Origin: Photorhabdus laumondii subsp. laumondii
GTDB lineage: Bacteria > Pseudomonadota > Gammaproteobacteria > Enterobacterales > Enterobacteriaceae
Length of the DNA: 64,000 nt
Reading direction: 5' to 3'
Assembly (NCBI RefSeq): GCF_003343245.1
Contig: NZ_CP024901.1
Span: 1,798,001 to 1,862,000, forward strand
Shown here piece by piece: positions 25,984 to 35,616 of the stretch. A program made the translations under genes and the position numbers. A model generated the notes under the pieces. That model did no database searches. It was not told the DNA's origin and saw nothing but the letters and a program-made list of their open reading frames with translations. Within the stretch, counting starts at the first letter, position 1. Each line of letters starts with the position of its first letter.

Positions 25984-26820
25984 TTATTTTTCAAGTGGTA
26001 AGGCTTCATCTGCTCCCCATTCAGCCCATGAGCCGTCATATAAATAAACATCTTTCTTGCCGATGATATCTAAGCCCAGTACCAAAACGGCAGCGGTCAT
26101 TCCCGATCCACAACTGGTGATAACCGGTTTGTTTAAATCGACGCCTTGTTTATGGAAAATATCGGTAATTTCAGTTTCTGATTTAAAGTGGCCATTCTCT
26201 ACTAACATGGTCCACGGAATGTTTTTACTACCGGGAATATGGCCCATTCTTAATCCGGGACGCGGTTCTGGGGCCTTAGCTTGAAAGCGGTCTGTCGCTC
26301 TAGCATCGACAATTTGGATTTGTTGATCATTTAGCGCACCCAGAATTTGTTCCAGTGATTTCACTTTGTCGGCATTGAAATCGGTATTAAAGATTTGAGG
26401 ATTGCGCTTCACTTCCCCTGATGCTGTTGGAAATCCTGCCTGTTGCCAGCCTTGTAAACCGCCATCAAGAATACGGACGTTGTGGCTACCGAATATCTTA
26501 AATGTCCACCATGCGCGAGGAGCGGAGAACATATTGCCTTGGTCATAAATCACGACTAAATGATTTTCACTAATGCCCATTGCGCCAACAGCCTGACTAA
26601 AAGTTTGCGGATCGGGCAGCATGTGAGGTAATCCACTTTGATGATTGGCAATTTTGTCTAAATCAAGAAATTGGGCACCGGGGATATGGGTATTCAGCCA
26701 AAGTTTATGACAATCAATTTGTTGAGGTGGTGGTGGGGCGGTTGCATCAAGGATGACGAGATTCTTATCATCAAGATGATCTTTTAGCCATTGTGGAGTG
26801 ACAAAGTATGCGTTATTCAT
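25984..26820 (-). CDS. sseA: 3-mercaptopyruvate sulfurtransferase SseA
   Basis: Two-domain rhodanese that transfers sulfur from 3-mercaptopyruvate to thiol or cyanide acceptors. The 278-residue protein starts MNNAYFVTPQWLKDHL. Domain 1 has ILDATAPPPP and FLDLDKIA; domain 2 ends with the active-site loop SCGSGMTAAV, Cys237, of the mercaptopyruvate type (CGSGxTA rather than CRxGxR). I chose ATG 26820, preceded by gaggg, over the longer frame to 26841. A small membrane protein gene lies 43 bp upstream on the same strand, and an IS element has inserted downstream. Confidence 0.95.
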   Translation of the reverse strand: MNNAYFVTPQWLKDHLDDKNLVILDATAPPPPQQIDCHKLWLNTHIPGAQFLDLDKIANHQSGLPHMLPDPQTFSQAVGAMGISENHLVVIYDQGNMFSAPRAWWTFKIFGSHNVRILDGGLQGWQQAGFPTASGEVKRNPQIFNTDFNADKVKSLEQILGALNDQQIQIVDARATDRFQAKAPEPRPGLRMGHIPGSKNIPWTMLVENGHFKSETEITDIFHKQGVDLNKPVITSCGSGMTAAVLVLGLDIIGKKDVYLYDGSWAEWGADEALPLEK

Positions 26821-26863
26821 GAGGTCCCTCACTTGATACAAAGATAAAATATGCCACAGCCCG

Positions 26864-27025
26864 TTATTGTTGTTGTACCGGTGCCGTGGTGGTTTCTGGT
26901 TGTTGGCTGGTTAGTGATTCTATCGGTGTGGTCGAACGGGTATACATATTAAGGCCCGCTAAGAATACGCCGCCAATTGAACCAAATGCAAAGATAGCGA
27001 TGAAAATGATAAGGAGCTTTTTCAT
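26864..27025 (-). CDS. Small single-pass membrane protein, unknown function
   Basis: 53-residue frame starting MKKLLIIFIAIFAFGSIGGV with an aagg-type leader. It has one hydrophobic segment at residues 4-25, then a short polar Thr/Gln-rich tail (TTTAPVQQQ). It is located upstream of sseA on the same strand, 43 bp apart, and divergent from dinG. Size, charge pattern and start support translation; I do not recognise the family. Confidence 0.6.
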   Translation of the reverse strand: MKKLLIIFIAIFAFGSIGGVFLAGLNMYTRSTTPIESLTSQQPETTTAPVQQQ

Positions 27026-27215
27026 TATTGTTCTCAGGTGTTGTAGAAAATAGGAAGTATGTTGTAGAAAATAAGAAGTATATAGCGTTCTGAATAGCTG
27101 ACAAGGTGCTCACTAATTTAACGAGCGAGTTGACTGATTATTGCCTCGACATGGAGCTGATTTCATTTCTGCTCTGTGGGACAATAGCGCTCCGATTTCA
27201 TAGCAGTAGAATCCA

Positions 27216-29363
27216 ATGGCACTTTCCAATTCAATAAAAAATCAGATAAGTCAGTGGTATAAGATATTACCTCAACATATTAATGGTTTTATTTCTCGTG
27301 CTCCGCAGCGGCAGATGATTGCCGAAGTTGCAAAAACACTTGCGGATCAGGAAGGTCGTCATTTGGTTATTGAGGCACCAACGGGAATCGGTAAAACCCT
27401 TTCTTACCTGCTACCTGGCATTGCTATCAGTAGAGCGGAAAGTAAGCCATTGGTTGTAAGTACGGCGAATGTTGCTTTACAAGATCAGATTTACAGTAAA
27501 GACCTGCCACTGTTGCGCAAAATTATTCCCGATCTGAAATTTACCGGTGCTTTTGGTCGTGGTCGTTATGTTTGCCCTCGCAATCTTGACGCTATCTGTG
27601 CAACCGATAGCGAACAGATTGATCTTATGTTTTTGGTTGAGGACAAAACAGAGCTTGCCAGTAGTGAAGAGCGGGAATTGTGTCGTCGGTTGCGTAGTGA
27701 TTACACAACCTTTGCCTGGGATGGGTTGCGTGATCACCATAAATTGGCTTTGTCCGATGCTTTGTGGGGGAAAGTGAGTACGGATAAAGCAAATTGTCTG
27801 GGACGTAACTGTCAGTATTATCATCGTTGCCCATTTTTTATTGCTCGCCGTGAGATAGAAAATGTCGATGTGGTGGTGGTTAACCATGCGTTAGTGATGG
27901 CGGCATTGGAGAGTGAATCGGTACTGCCTGATGCTAAAAATTTGTTATTGGTACTCGACGAAGGGCACCATATACCGGATGTTGCCAGGGATTCTCTGGA
28001 AGTTGAAGGGGAAATCACCCTGTTTCAACTTAATGGTCAATTGGATACTTTTGTTCGTCATGTTGAGCAATATCTGGTGCAATTCCATCCGGCAAAGCCA
28101 CCACGCTTAGCGAATGCCAGTCGCCTGAATGAACACAGTGAAAAATTACGGGAATGCTTTAGAGAGCTCGCAATTATCACTCAGGCGTTTTTACCGGAAA
28201 AGAATGAAGTCGATGAGTATCTGTTTGAGCGGGGTAAATTACCGGATAACTTGCTACTTTGCTGCCAGCAGCTATTTAAACTGACTGATGGTTTACGGGG
28301 TTTGGCAGAAGCGATACTGAATGATTTGACTGAGCGGACGGCTAAACAGGATATTGTCAGATTACATCGGTCTATTTTGCATACCAGTCGTGCGCTTGGA
28401 TATTTTGAAAATATGACTAAGTTGTGGCGTTTGGCAGCGTTGGAAGAGTCATCCAGTGCACCGATATCAAAATGGCTTAGACGCCGTGATGAGAAAAATC
28501 AATCGCACCTCTATTTCCATTGTGCCGGTATCAGAGTCAGTGAACAGCTTAATCAACTGCTTTGGCGTAGCATTCCTCATGTGGTCGTGACATCGGCAAC
28601 GCTTCGTTCTCTGAATAGTTTTTCTCGTATTCAGGAATTGACCGGGTTAACTGAAAAAGCCGGGGACCGTTTTGTCGCATTGTCATCACCTTTTGACCAT
28701 GTACGGCAGGGTAAATTGGTTATTCCCAAAATGTCATGGGAACCGACACTGCACAATGAAGCCGCTCATTTGCAAGAGATGGCGGGTTATTTCAGGGCTC
28801 AATTGCTGAGTCAGCAACATAAAGGCATGTTGGTTTTGTTCAGCAGTCAGAGAGCGATGGATATCTTTCTCTCTTATGTAACGGATTTACGCCTGATGTT
28901 ACTTGTGCAGGGGGATCAGCCACGTTATCGGTTAGTGGAAACACATTGTCAGCGTATTAATGAAGGGCAATGTAGTGTACTGATTGGATTGCAATCTTTT
29001 GCGGAAGGGCTGGATTTAAAGGGAGATTACCTGTCCCAAGTTCATATTCAAAAAATTTCATTTCCGCCGGTGAATAATCCGGTCATTATTACTGAAAGCG
29101 AGTGGTTGAAATCACTTAAACGTTATCCTTTTGAAGTGCAGAGTTTACCAAGTGCTTCTTTTAGCCTTATTCAGCAAGTAGGAAGGCTTATCCGTAGCCA
29201 TGAATGTTATGGTGATGTGGTGATTTATGACAGGCGCTTACTGAGCAAAAGGTATGGCCCAAGATTATTGCAAGCGCTGCCCGTTTTCCCCATTGAGCAG
29301 CCGGAAGTTCTTTCAGAGGCGGAAATTGGGGACATGAATACTCTTTTGCAAGGAAGGCAATAA
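27216..29363 (+). CDS. dinG: ATP-dependent DNA helicase DinG
   Basis: XPD-like superfamily 2 5'-3' DNA helicase with an iron-sulfur cluster; it resolves R-loops and acts in replication-transcription conflicts. The 715 residues match E. coli DinG (716) from [16 protein letters not shown] on. Visible: Walker [17 protein letters not shown], four cluster cysteines ([22 protein letters not shown]), the helicase box [14 protein letters not shown] and [11 protein letters not shown]. coli DinG is LexA-regulated, but I see no clear ctgt-n8-acag box upstream. The stop overlaps the yafC start by 1 bp. Confidence 0.96.
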   Translation: MALSNSIKNQISQWYKILPQHINGFISRAPQRQMIAEVAKTLADQEGRHLVIEAPTGIGKTLSYLLPGIAISRAESKPLVVSTANVALQDQIYSKDLPLLRKIIPDLKFTGAFGRGRYVCPRNLDAICATDSEQIDLMFLVEDKTELASSEERELCRRLRSDYTTFAWDGLRDHHKLALSDALWGKVSTDKANCLGRNCQYYHRCPFFIARREIENVDVVVVNHALVMAALESESVLPDAKNLLLVLDEGHHIPDVARDSLEVEGEITLFQLNGQLDTFVRHVEQYLVQFHPAKPPRLANASRLNEHSEKLRECFRELAIITQAFLPEKNEVDEYLFERGKLPDNLLLCCQQLFKLTDGLRGLAEAILNDLTERTAKQDIVRLHRSILHTSRALGYFENMTKLWRLAALEESSSAPISKWLRRRDEKNQSHLYFHCAGIRVSEQLNQLLWRSIPHVVVTSATLRSLNSFSRIQELTGLTEKAGDRFVALSSPFDHVRQGKLVIPKMSWEPTLHNEAAHLQEMAGYFRAQLLSQQHKGMLVLFSSQRAMDIFLSYVTDLRLMLLVQGDQPRYRLVETHCQRINEGQCSVLIGLQSFAEGLDLKGDYLSQVHIQKISFPPVNNPVIITESEWLKSLKRYPFEVQSLPSASFSLIQQVGRLIRSHECYGDVVIYDRRLLSKRYGPRLLQALPVFPIEQPEVLSEAEIGDMNTLLQGRQ

Positions 29364-30271
29364 TGAAGGCAAATTCAGAAGAGTTAACAATTTTCGTGTC
29401 AGTCGTGGAAAACGGGAGTTTCAGTCGTGCGGCGGAACACCTGCAATTAGCAAATTCCGCCGTGAGCCGTTCTATAAAAAAACTGGAAAAGAAACTAGGC
29501 GTGAGTCTGCTCAATCGCACAACACGTCAGCTTAGCTTAACCGAAGAAGGTGAGCGTTATTTCCGCCGAGTTCAGCATGTTCTACAAGAAATGGCCGCCG
29601 CTGAAACTGAAATTATGGAATCTAAACACACTCCAAGTGGTTTATTGCGTATCGATGCTGCAACACCCGTCGTATTACATTTACTGATACCACTGATTAA
29701 ACCTTTTCGCGAACGCTACCCAGAAATAACGTTATCACTGATTTCTTCGGAAACGTATATCAATCTGATTGAACGCAAAGTGGATATTGCCATTCGTGTA
29801 GGCAACTTAACCGACTCCAGTCTACGAGCTCGACCACTTTTTTCCAGCTATCGAAAAATCGTCGCCTCTCCTGAATATCTGAAAAAATATGGCATACCGC
29901 AATGCATTGAGGAGTTGAAAAACCATATTTGTCTTGGCTTTACCGAACCGGTATCACTGAATACCTGGCCGATAGCTTGTCAGGACGGACAACTGCATGA
30001 AATAACCGTGGGACTTTCTTCCAACAGTGGTGAAACCCTGAAACAACTGTGTGTAACGGGTAATGGTATCGCGTGTCTGTCTGATTATATGATTGATAAG
30101 GAGATTACCAGTGGTGAACTTGTTGAACTACTGGTTGAAAAACGTTTACCCGTCGGGATGCCTTTCAATGCCGTATATTACAGCGATCAGGCTGTAAGCA
30201 CCCGAATCAGGGCATTTATCGATTTTCTGAGTGAATATGTCAATGACTCCCGTAAATACTTTGGTCGTTAA
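29363..30271 (+). CDS. yafC: LysR-family regulator YafC
   Basis: 302-residue LysR regulator with an N-terminal winged helix ([20 protein letters not shown], then [14 protein letters not shown]) and a periplasmic-binding-like effector domain. It resembles E. coli YafC strongly along its whole length ([32 protein letters not shown]). In E. coli yafC neighbours dkgB; here dkgB is about 1.5 kb away with an oxidoreductase gene between. The start codon overlaps the dinG stop (taatg). Its target is unknown, but the adjacent reductases are candidates. Confidence 0.9.
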   Translation: MKANSEELTIFVSVVENGSFSRAAEHLQLANSAVSRSIKKLEKKLGVSLLNRTTRQLSLTEEGERYFRRVQHVLQEMAAAETEIMESKHTPSGLLRIDAATPVVLHLLIPLIKPFRERYPEITLSLISSETYINLIERKVDIAIRVGNLTDSSLRARPLFSSYRKIVASPEYLKKYGIPQCIEELKNHICLGFTEPVSLNTWPIACQDGQLHEITVGLSSNSGETLKQLCVTGNGIACLSDYMIDKEITSGELVELLVEKRLPVGMPFNAVYYSDQAVSTRIRAFIDFLSEYVNDSRKYFGR

Positions 30272-30296
30272 AGCAAAAATTAATCTTTATAAAGAT

Positions 30297-30404
30297 GATT
30301 TCAAGATGCATCGCGACGAGAATCCCCGGGAGCATAGCCGAACTATGTGACCGGGGTAAGTGGGTGTAGCCAACAAAGAGGCAACTTGAAGGATAACGGG
30401 TATA
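30297..30404. repeat. ERIC/IRU repeat, degenerate copy
   Basis: Recognisable from gatttcaagatgcatcgcga to gataacgggtata, but the outer left end is lost and about 12 bp are missing between gcgacg and gaatcccc. Located in the convergent yafC / oxidoreductase gap. Confidence 0.85.
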
Positions 30405-31505
30405 TTAGTTTATAGCCAAATAATCGGTATAACCTTCCATATTACCACCGAAAAATTTTTCTTTTATCGGCGGGTTTAGCTCTAGCTTATTAGCAAGACG
30501 ATAGGGTAAATCTGGGTTAGCAATAAAAGGGCGACCAAATCCGATCAAATCCGCCCAGCCTTTAGTTAGCGCTTCTTCCGCTCGTTCCAAAGTGTATTTA
30601 CCGGAATATATCAACGTGCCGTGATAAAGGAGGCGAAAAGCTTCTTTGAAGGTTACTGGCATGACGGGAGCGTCTTCCCAATCCGCTTCGGCAATATGAA
30701 TATAGGCTATGCCGATATCATTTAGCACACTCGCGGCAGCCAGATAAGTGGCTTCGGGCGTATCATCTTTTGAACCCATCAGGGTTGTGAGTGGTGCCAG
30801 GCGAACACCTAGCTTATCTTTCCCTATCGCGCTAGCCACTGATGTAGCGACTTCTCTCAAGAAACGTAAACGATTTTGTAAAGTTCCACCATATTCGTCA
30901 TCTCGTAGGTTAGTCTGAGAATCAATAAACTGATTAATAAGATAACCATTCGCCGCATGAAGCTCTACACCATCAAAACCTGCTGCAATAGCATTATTTG
31001 CTGCTTGAACATAATCATTTACGATATCTGGAATTTCATCAAGTGTCAGTGCTCGTGGCTGCGAGTGTTGTACCATTTCACCGATACCATGTTCAGGTCC
31101 ACGGCCTGCCACATCCAGAAAAACTTTTACACCTTTTGCTTGAAGGGCAGAGGGAGAAACCGGCTCAGAATTATTGGGTTGTAGAATCGTGTGTGAAACA
31201 CGTCCTACATGCCATAATTGAGCAAAAATTTTGCCTCCTGCCATATGTACCGCATCTGTTACTTTTTTCCATCCTATTATCTGCTCAGGCTTATAAATAC
31301 CTGGCGTCCATGCATATCCTTGCCCCTGTTGGCTGATTTGTGTACCTTCGCTGATAATTAGTCCTGCACTGGCACGTTGTGCATAATATTCAGCCATCAA
31401 ATCAGTCGCTATACCGTTTGTTCCAGCCCGTGAACGAGTCATCGGTGGCATAACAATACGATTAGATAACGACAGACCATTCAGAGAATAGCGTTCAAAA
31501 AGCAT
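30405..31505 (-). CDS. Old yellow enzyme family FMN oxidoreductase (NemA-like)
   Basis: 366-residue alkene/N-ethylmaleimide reductase of the OYE family, using NADPH and FMN to reduce activated double bonds or nitro compounds. It shows MPPMTRSRAG, the ligand-binding pattern AQLWHVGR, DGVELHAANGYLINQFI with the active-site His/Asn pair, and GFGRPFIANPDLP for FMN phosphate. Similar to E. coli NemA, but many residues differ, so I do not assign the symbol. ATG 31505 has agtgag at good spacing; a GTG at 31517 is also in frame. It lies between yafC and dkgB, an insertion relative to E. coli. Confidence 0.9.
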   Translation of the reverse strand: MLFERYSLNGLSLSNRIVMPPMTRSRAGTNGIATDLMAEYYAQRASAGLIISEGTQISQQGQGYAWTPGIYKPEQIIGWKKVTDAVHMAGGKIFAQLWHVGRVSHTILQPNNSEPVSPSALQAKGVKVFLDVAGRGPEHGIGEMVQHSQPRALTLDEIPDIVNDYVQAANNAIAAGFDGVELHAANGYLINQFIDSQTNLRDDEYGGTLQNRLRFLREVATSVASAIGKDKLGVRLAPLTTLMGSKDDTPEATYLAAASVLNDIGIAYIHIAEADWEDAPVMPVTFKEAFRLLYHGTLIYSGKYTLERAEEALTKGWADLIGFGRPFIANPDLPYRLANKLELNPPIKEKFFGGNMEGYTDYLAIN

Positions 31506-31698
31506 AATATTTCTCACTCTTTATTATTCATTGATTTTGATTTGTGTATATGGAGATATTATGCTTCGCAAACTCTTTCTAAAAAGGCTTATTACGACAA
31601 AAGACTTTTGCTGTAAGTGTAAAAATGTTCGAGTTTTCTTATTATCTAAGATAATTAAGGGTAATTTGTAAAATCGATTTACTAAGTGAAAATGGAAG

Positions 31699-31716
31699 CA
31701 GCTCCCGAAGGAGCTG
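31699..31716 (-). terminator. Hairpin after dkgB
   Basis: 7-bp GC-rich stem cagctcc/ggagctg with loop cgaa in the gap after dkgB. On the minus strand it is followed by a pyrimidine-rich cttccattttc. Confidence 0.55.
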
Positions 31717-31779
31717 AAATAAGCAAGTATGTTTCTGCAAAGCGGAGAGATTACTGAGTTTATTAAGAAGTGGGAGTCA

Positions 31780-32586
31780 TTAATTATCCCATTGGGGAGC
31801 AAGTCCTTCTGGATTAACGAGACGTTCGTTGTGATCAAGTGTGGCGATCGCCGCCATGTCGTCTGCATCAAGTTTAAGCACGGAGGCTCTCAGATTACTT
31901 TGTAAATTTTCGCGCTTAGTTGAAGATGGGATCACGCTATAACCCAATGCCATCGCCCAAGACAAAATCACCTGCGCAGGCGTGGCTTGATGTTTGGTGG
32001 CTATGCGTCTGATAACTTCATCTTGAAGAGCTTTACTATAAGCGAGGGTCATATAGGAAGTGATATGAATTCCATGATCTTTCGCCCAAGCTGTCACGTG
32101 GCAGTTTTGTAGATAGGGAGAAAGTTCAATTTGGTTCGTGGTGATGTGTTCAGCACCTACTGCATCGATAGCCTGTTGCATGAGATCAATCGTAAAGTTT
32201 GAAACACCGATTTCACGTGTCAACCCCATATTTTTAGCGTCCAGTAACGCATTCATTGTTTCATCAACACTGACAACGTTGTGTGGTGATGGCCAATGAA
32301 TTAGCGTCAAATCAACATAATCAGTGCGCAGCTTCGCTATACTCTCTTTAAGACTTGGTATCAATTTTTCTTTGCTTAAATTTTCTGTCCAGATTTTTGT
32401 CGTGATATAGATATCTTCACGAGCTACACCGCTTTCTTCTATGGCTTGTCCTACTGCGGCTTCATTCTCATAAATTTGTGCTGTATCAATCGCACGATAT
32501 CCCAATTCAAGGGCATTTTTTACCGATGTGATCACAACATCATCTTTCAGACGAAAAGTACCTAATCCAAATGCAGGAACAGACAT
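31780..32586 (-). CDS. dkgB: 2,5-didehydrogluconate reductase DkgB, aldo/keto reductase
   Basis: 268-residue NADPH-dependent aldo/keto reductase (TIM barrel), also acting on methylglyoxal in E. coli. Very close to E. coli Dkg[36 protein letters not shown] with catalytic Asp and Tyr, [11 protein letters not shown] with catalytic His, ELSPYLQN, and the [15 protein letters not shown] cofactor loop. I chose ATG 32586 with aggttt upstream; ATG 32598 is also possible. A full ERIC element begins 13 bp upstream of the start, so the promoter must lie inside or beyond it. Confidence 0.95.
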   Translation of the reverse strand: MSVPAFGLGTFRLKDDVVITSVKNALELGYRAIDTAQIYENEAAVGQAIEESGVAREDIYITTKIWTENLSKEKLIPSLKESIAKLRTDYVDLTLIHWPSPHNVVSVDETMNALLDAKNMGLTREIGVSNFTIDLMQQAIDAVGAEHITTNQIELSPYLQNCHVTAWAKDHGIHITSYMTLAYSKALQDEVIRRIATKHQATPAQVILSWAMALGYSVIPSSTKRENLQSNLRASVLKLDADDMAAIATLDHNERLVNPEGLAPQWDN

Positions 32587-32599
32587 AATAAACCTCATG

Positions 32600-32726
32600 T
32601 ATACCCGTCATCTTTCAAGCTGCCTCTTTGTTGGCTGCACTCACTCACCCCGGTCACATAGTTATCTATGCTCCCGGAGATTCGCTCCCTTGCCGTCGCG
32701 ATGCAACTTGAAATCCATAGGGTATA
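32600..32726. repeat. ERIC/IRU repeat, full-length copy 5, in the dkgB leader
   Basis: 127 bp (tatacccgtcat to atagggtata). It is directly upstream of dkgB, and a translated ERIC end would provide the alternative ATG. Confidence 0.93.
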
Positions 32727-32824
32727 ATATTTAATTAAGAAAGGCTTTATTATCATGAGATAAATTGCAATAAAAAAGAGCAGTAAATGCAGAAGTCTTT
32801 TGCTGATATGACAAAAATATAATC

Positions 32825-32951
32825 TATACCCGTTATCCTTCAAGTTGCCTCTTTGTTGGCGGCACTCGCTCACCCCGGTCACATAGTTATCTATGCTCCC
32901 GGGGATTCGTTCCCTTGCCGCCGCGATGCATCTTGAAATCCATTGGGTATA
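32825..32951. repeat. ERIC/IRU repeat, full-length copy 6
   Basis: 127 bp (tatacccgttat to attgggtata). A further tatacccgt begins at its end and runs into a transposase remnant. Confidence 0.93.
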
Positions 32952-32958
32952 TACCCGT

Positions 32959-33088
32959 ATTCTAGTTTTTGTGGACGATGCAATCAGCCACCTTATACAA
33001 CTGCGCTTTGTTAAATCTGAATTAATGTTTACCTACTTCGAGGCTACTCGTGGATATCTGGAAAAACATGATAAACCACGGGTACCTC
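32959..33088 (+). pseudogene. Transposase fragment (integrase-core type)
   Basis: About 43 codons reading ILVFVDDAISHLIQLRFV then SELMFTYFEATRGYLEKHDKP. This is the typical start of a DDE/rve catalytic domain of an ISNCY/IS481-like transposase (first Asp pair in VDDA, then the Y-LEKHG-P pattern). No start, no second or third catalytic block. It is flanked by ERIC elements on both sides, so it is a decayed remnant. Confidence 0.7.
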
Positions 33089-33163
33089 TGATGCTGTGCC
33101 ACGACAGTCTGGAGGGATGTAGAAGATGGCGATTACAGGGAAGAGCAGCCTTAAGTTGCTGCT

Positions 33164-33290
33164 TATACCCGTTATCTTTCAAGTTGCCTCTTTGTTGGCT
33201 GCGCTCGTTCACCCCGGTCACATAGTTATCTATGCTCCCGGGGATTCTCTCCCTTGCCGTCGCGATGTATCTTGAAATCCATAGGGTATA
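33164..33290. repeat. ERIC/IRU repeat, full-length copy 7
   Basis: 127 bp (tatacccgttat to atagggtata). Third full copy within 700 bp. Confidence 0.93.
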
Positions 33291-33332
33291 TATCATCGCC
33301 ATCCAGACTTTATCATTCCAATCAATCAAAGA

Positions 33333-33698
33333 CTAAGCTATCGTAGCAATATGCGAGAATTGGAACCCTGTTGCTGCAACTACGCTACGCAGAGTTTTGA
33401 GTGTTGGATTGCCTTTCGGCGACAGTGTGCGATACAGTGTCTCACGAGAAATGCCTGCTTTTTCAGCAACTTGAGCCATTCCTCCACGCGCCTCTACTAC
33501 GTGGCGCAATGCCATTAGAAACGCTTCCTGCCCGCCTTCTTCATCCATATCAATAAAAGCCTGATGCAGATAATGCTGCGCAAATTCAGGGTCTTCGCGG
33601 AGAAGCGGCACCATCGCATCATCTACAAGCACGATGGTGTAAAGAAAGACGTCTCTTCGCCGGAAAAGAAAATCTCCGGCGAGCATATTTTTCATCAT
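33333..33698 (-). CDS. Addiction-module antitoxin-like HTH protein (HI1420 family)
   Basis: 121-residue protein whose C-terminal half is a lambda-repressor-like HTH typical of the HI1420/HigA-type antidote family: MAQVAEKAGISRETLYRTLSPKGNPTLKTLRSVVAATG. The N-terminal half includes FAQHYLHQAFIDMDEEGGQEAFLMALRHV. Members of this family usually follow a RelE-like toxin gene; none is present here. It starts 5 bp after the aldolase gene and is the last gene of that operon, so it may serve as its regulator. The start is at ATG 33698; a start at the next ATG or nearer VDDAMVPLL is possible. Confidence 0.75.
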   Translation of the reverse strand: MMKNMLAGDFLFRRRDVFLYTIVLVDDAMVPLLREDPEFAQHYLHQAFIDMDEEGGQEAFLMALRHVVEARGGMAQVAEKAGISRETLYRTLSPKGNPTLKTLRSVVAATGFQFSHIATIA

Positions 33699-33703
33699 TT
33701 GGT

Positions 33704-34597
33704 TTAAATAAGGTTTTTTAAATCTTCGAGAATGGTGCCTAGCTGATCACGGGGCTGACCTGATAATGACTTGAGTGGAAAGGGAAGACAAGGGGCGGTT
33801 ACTTTGCCCAGTAACTCAGCGGCGGCTGCGGTGACCCTGAGGCTACCATAGGTTTTGAAGAGCCTCCAGACAGGTTCAAGGGTAGCCGACAACATCTGTA
33901 CCGTTTTTGTATCATTATCCTTTGCTGCGCGAGTGATAGCCAGTGCAGTTCGCGGAAAAAGTCCACCCATGACAGAGAACCAGACATCACATCCAGCGCA
34001 GAGGCCCGTCGCCGCTTGCCAGTCCCCGCTGATTCCGAGCGAAACGTGGCTGGGAAGGCGGGAACGAAGCGCATTCACCTGTTGTGTAGCCAGAGACAGT
34101 GCCTGCGGCAAGCGAGCAAGTTTGAGCGAGCTGACAGACGGTAAATTGGCAATGTTAATCAGCAGCTCATCGCTAAATTCAAAACCTGTCGTTGCAGGAT
34201 TATCATAGACGCAAAGCGGTACGGATAGATAACGGCTGACTTCTTCATAGAGCGAATACACCTCGTCCGGTGTGGGACGCTGGTAAGAAACAGGTGCCAG
34301 CATTACGGCGCTAACACCCGCGTGTTGAGCATCTTCAGCAAGGCTGAGTATATCCGCTACACGCAGCGCTCCAATGCTGACCATCACCGGTATACTGTTC
34401 GCATGTTCAACAGCCAGTCGGGCGACATGCGCGCGCTCCGATAATGTAAGATAGGCGTAGCTACCCGTCGATCCCAGTGCGCCGATAGAATCCACTCCAG
34501 CTTCAACAAGATTTTCAATAAGCGAGATAAATGTCTTCTCATCTACCTTGTTGCCATACAGCGGTGTTAAAGGAAAAGCACTTAGTCCGGTAAACAT
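33704..34597 (-). CDS. Dihydrodipicolinate synthase-family aldolase
   Basis: 297-residue class I aldolase of the DapA/NAL superfamily. Visible: the TIM-barrel start FTGLSAFPLTPLYGNKVDE, GALGSTGSYAYLT at the GxxGE loop (Glu replaced by Ser), VYDNPATTGFEF with the catalytic Tyr, and SSLKLAR with the Schiff-base Lys. The Glu-to-Ser change and the neighbours argue against a lysine-pathway DapA; an N-acetylneuraminate lyase-like or unknown 2-oxoacid aldolase is more likely. The gene is clearly richer in GC than the hydrolase genes upstream, which suggests a separate origin. Good Shine-Dalgarno (aggag) before ATG 34597. Confidence 0.85.
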   Translation of the reverse strand: MFTGLSAFPLTPLYGNKVDEKTFISLIENLVEAGVDSIGALGSTGSYAYLTLSERAHVARLAVEHANSIPVMVSIGALRVADILSLAEDAQHAGVSAVMLAPVSYQRPTPDEVYSLYEEVSRYLSVPLCVYDNPATTGFEFSDELLINIANLPSVSSLKLARLPQALSLATQQVNALRSRLPSHVSLGISGDWQAATGLCAGCDVWFSVMGGLFPRTALAITRAAKDNDTKTVQMLSATLEPVWRLFKTYGSLRVTAAAAELLGKVTAPCLPFPLKSLSGQPRDQLGTILEDLKNLI

Positions 34598-34613
34598 TCT
34601 TTTCTCCTGTTTT

Positions 34614-35552
34614 TTAATAAAAGAAAGCAGAAAGATCCTTTGAAAATCTTAATGGATCTTTAAGCGCTAAGAAGTGATCTCCATGCTCTTCCCGACCATA
34701 AATTATAATTTCCCCTTTTGGTACAGTAGATGAAATCCATTGTTGGCTTTCTATCCAGTCGCTGTTTTCACCTGAAAAAATTAAAGTAGGAACGGTTATT
34801 TTATGGGAAATAACATCTCGCCAATCATTTAAAATATGTTCAAATAGTACTGATTTCAAATCATCTATACTTTGTGGAACAAATTCATTGGCAAAGGTTT
34901 GTGAATTGAAAAATGCGGGTGCTCCTTCTGTTGTATAATATTTAAGTATATCAGAATTAAAGAACATTTTATTCCCGGGAATTTTTCCACTATAGACGTC
35001 TATCAAAGCTTCTGGCGAATTTGTAAAAGCTCCTGCTTTAATTCTTTCTTCCTCTGACCAATCTGCGTGGCAATAAATAGAAGGTGGTTCATCAATCAAT
35101 GCTATTTTTTTTATTACTTCCAATCCGAAAAGATCAATGTAGCTCCATAGTACCGAACATCCCATAGACCACCCACAGAAATATGCTTTCTTTATATTAA
35201 CAGCAACAATAAATTCATGAAGATCAGCAGAAAAACGAGAAATTCTATTTCCATAATTTACTTTTTGAGATAAACCATGATTACGCTGATCCAATACATA
35301 AACTTCATATTTCTTGCTGAGAAGATATATTATATTTATATATTCTGCACCATGTGAGGACCAACCGGGGATGAATATTAAAGTTTCTCCTTTACCGGCC
35401 TTCCAAAAAGAGAGAGATACCTCATCACTTGTTTTAAAAAAACCAATTTCAAGATCTTTCAAATCGGATAACTTCTCTGGAAGTTCTTTAATTGTGTGGG
35501 GAAATTTGAAATCACGACCAAAGAACTCTAGAGCTTTATTGTATGTTAACAT
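34614..35552 (-). CDS. Alpha/beta hydrolase, second of operon
   Basis: 312-residue alpha/beta-hydrolase: LIFIPGWSSHGAEY (HG-type oxyanion segment as PGWSSHG), VYVLDQRNHGLSQKV, nucleophile elbow FCGWSMGCSV, acid in LIFSGENSDWIESQ and the likely catalytic His in REEHGDHFLAL. No signal peptide. Preceded by ggaag before ATG 35552. It is AT-rich and lies 16 bp before the aldolase gene and 64 bp after another hydrolase, so the four genes probably form one unit. The substrate is unknown; esterase, epoxide or acyl hydrolysis are all possible. Confidence 0.83.
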   Translation of the reverse strand: MLTYNKALEFFGRDFKFPHTIKELPEKLSDLKDLEIGFFKTSDEVSLSFWKAGKGETLIFIPGWSSHGAEYINIIYLLSKKYEVYVLDQRNHGLSQKVNYGNRISRFSADLHEFIVAVNIKKAYFCGWSMGCSVLWSYIDLFGLEVIKKIALIDEPPSIYCHADWSEEERIKAGAFTNSPEALIDVYSGKIPGNKMFFNSDILKYYTTEGAPAFFNSQTFANEFVPQSIDDLKSVLFEHILNDWRDVISHKITVPTLIFSGENSDWIESQQWISSTVPKGEIIIYGREEHGDHFLALKDPLRFSKDLSAFFY

Positions 35553-35616
35553 ATTCTAACTTCCGTTTAATTTAACTGTTTGATATGTTGAAATAATATC
35601 ATCGTGCATAGATAGG

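Noticed and set aside
27100..27215. LexA box for dinG
   Set aside because: No ctgt-n8-acag palindrome could be found upstream of the start codon.
33333..33698. Complete toxin-antitoxin system
   Set aside because: Only the HI1420-like antitoxin half is present; the neighbouring gene is an aldolase, not a RelE-like toxin.
33704..34597. Housekeeping dapA
   Set aside because: The GxxGE glutamate is replaced by serine, and the gene sits in a hydrolase operon, so a different aldolase activity is more likely.
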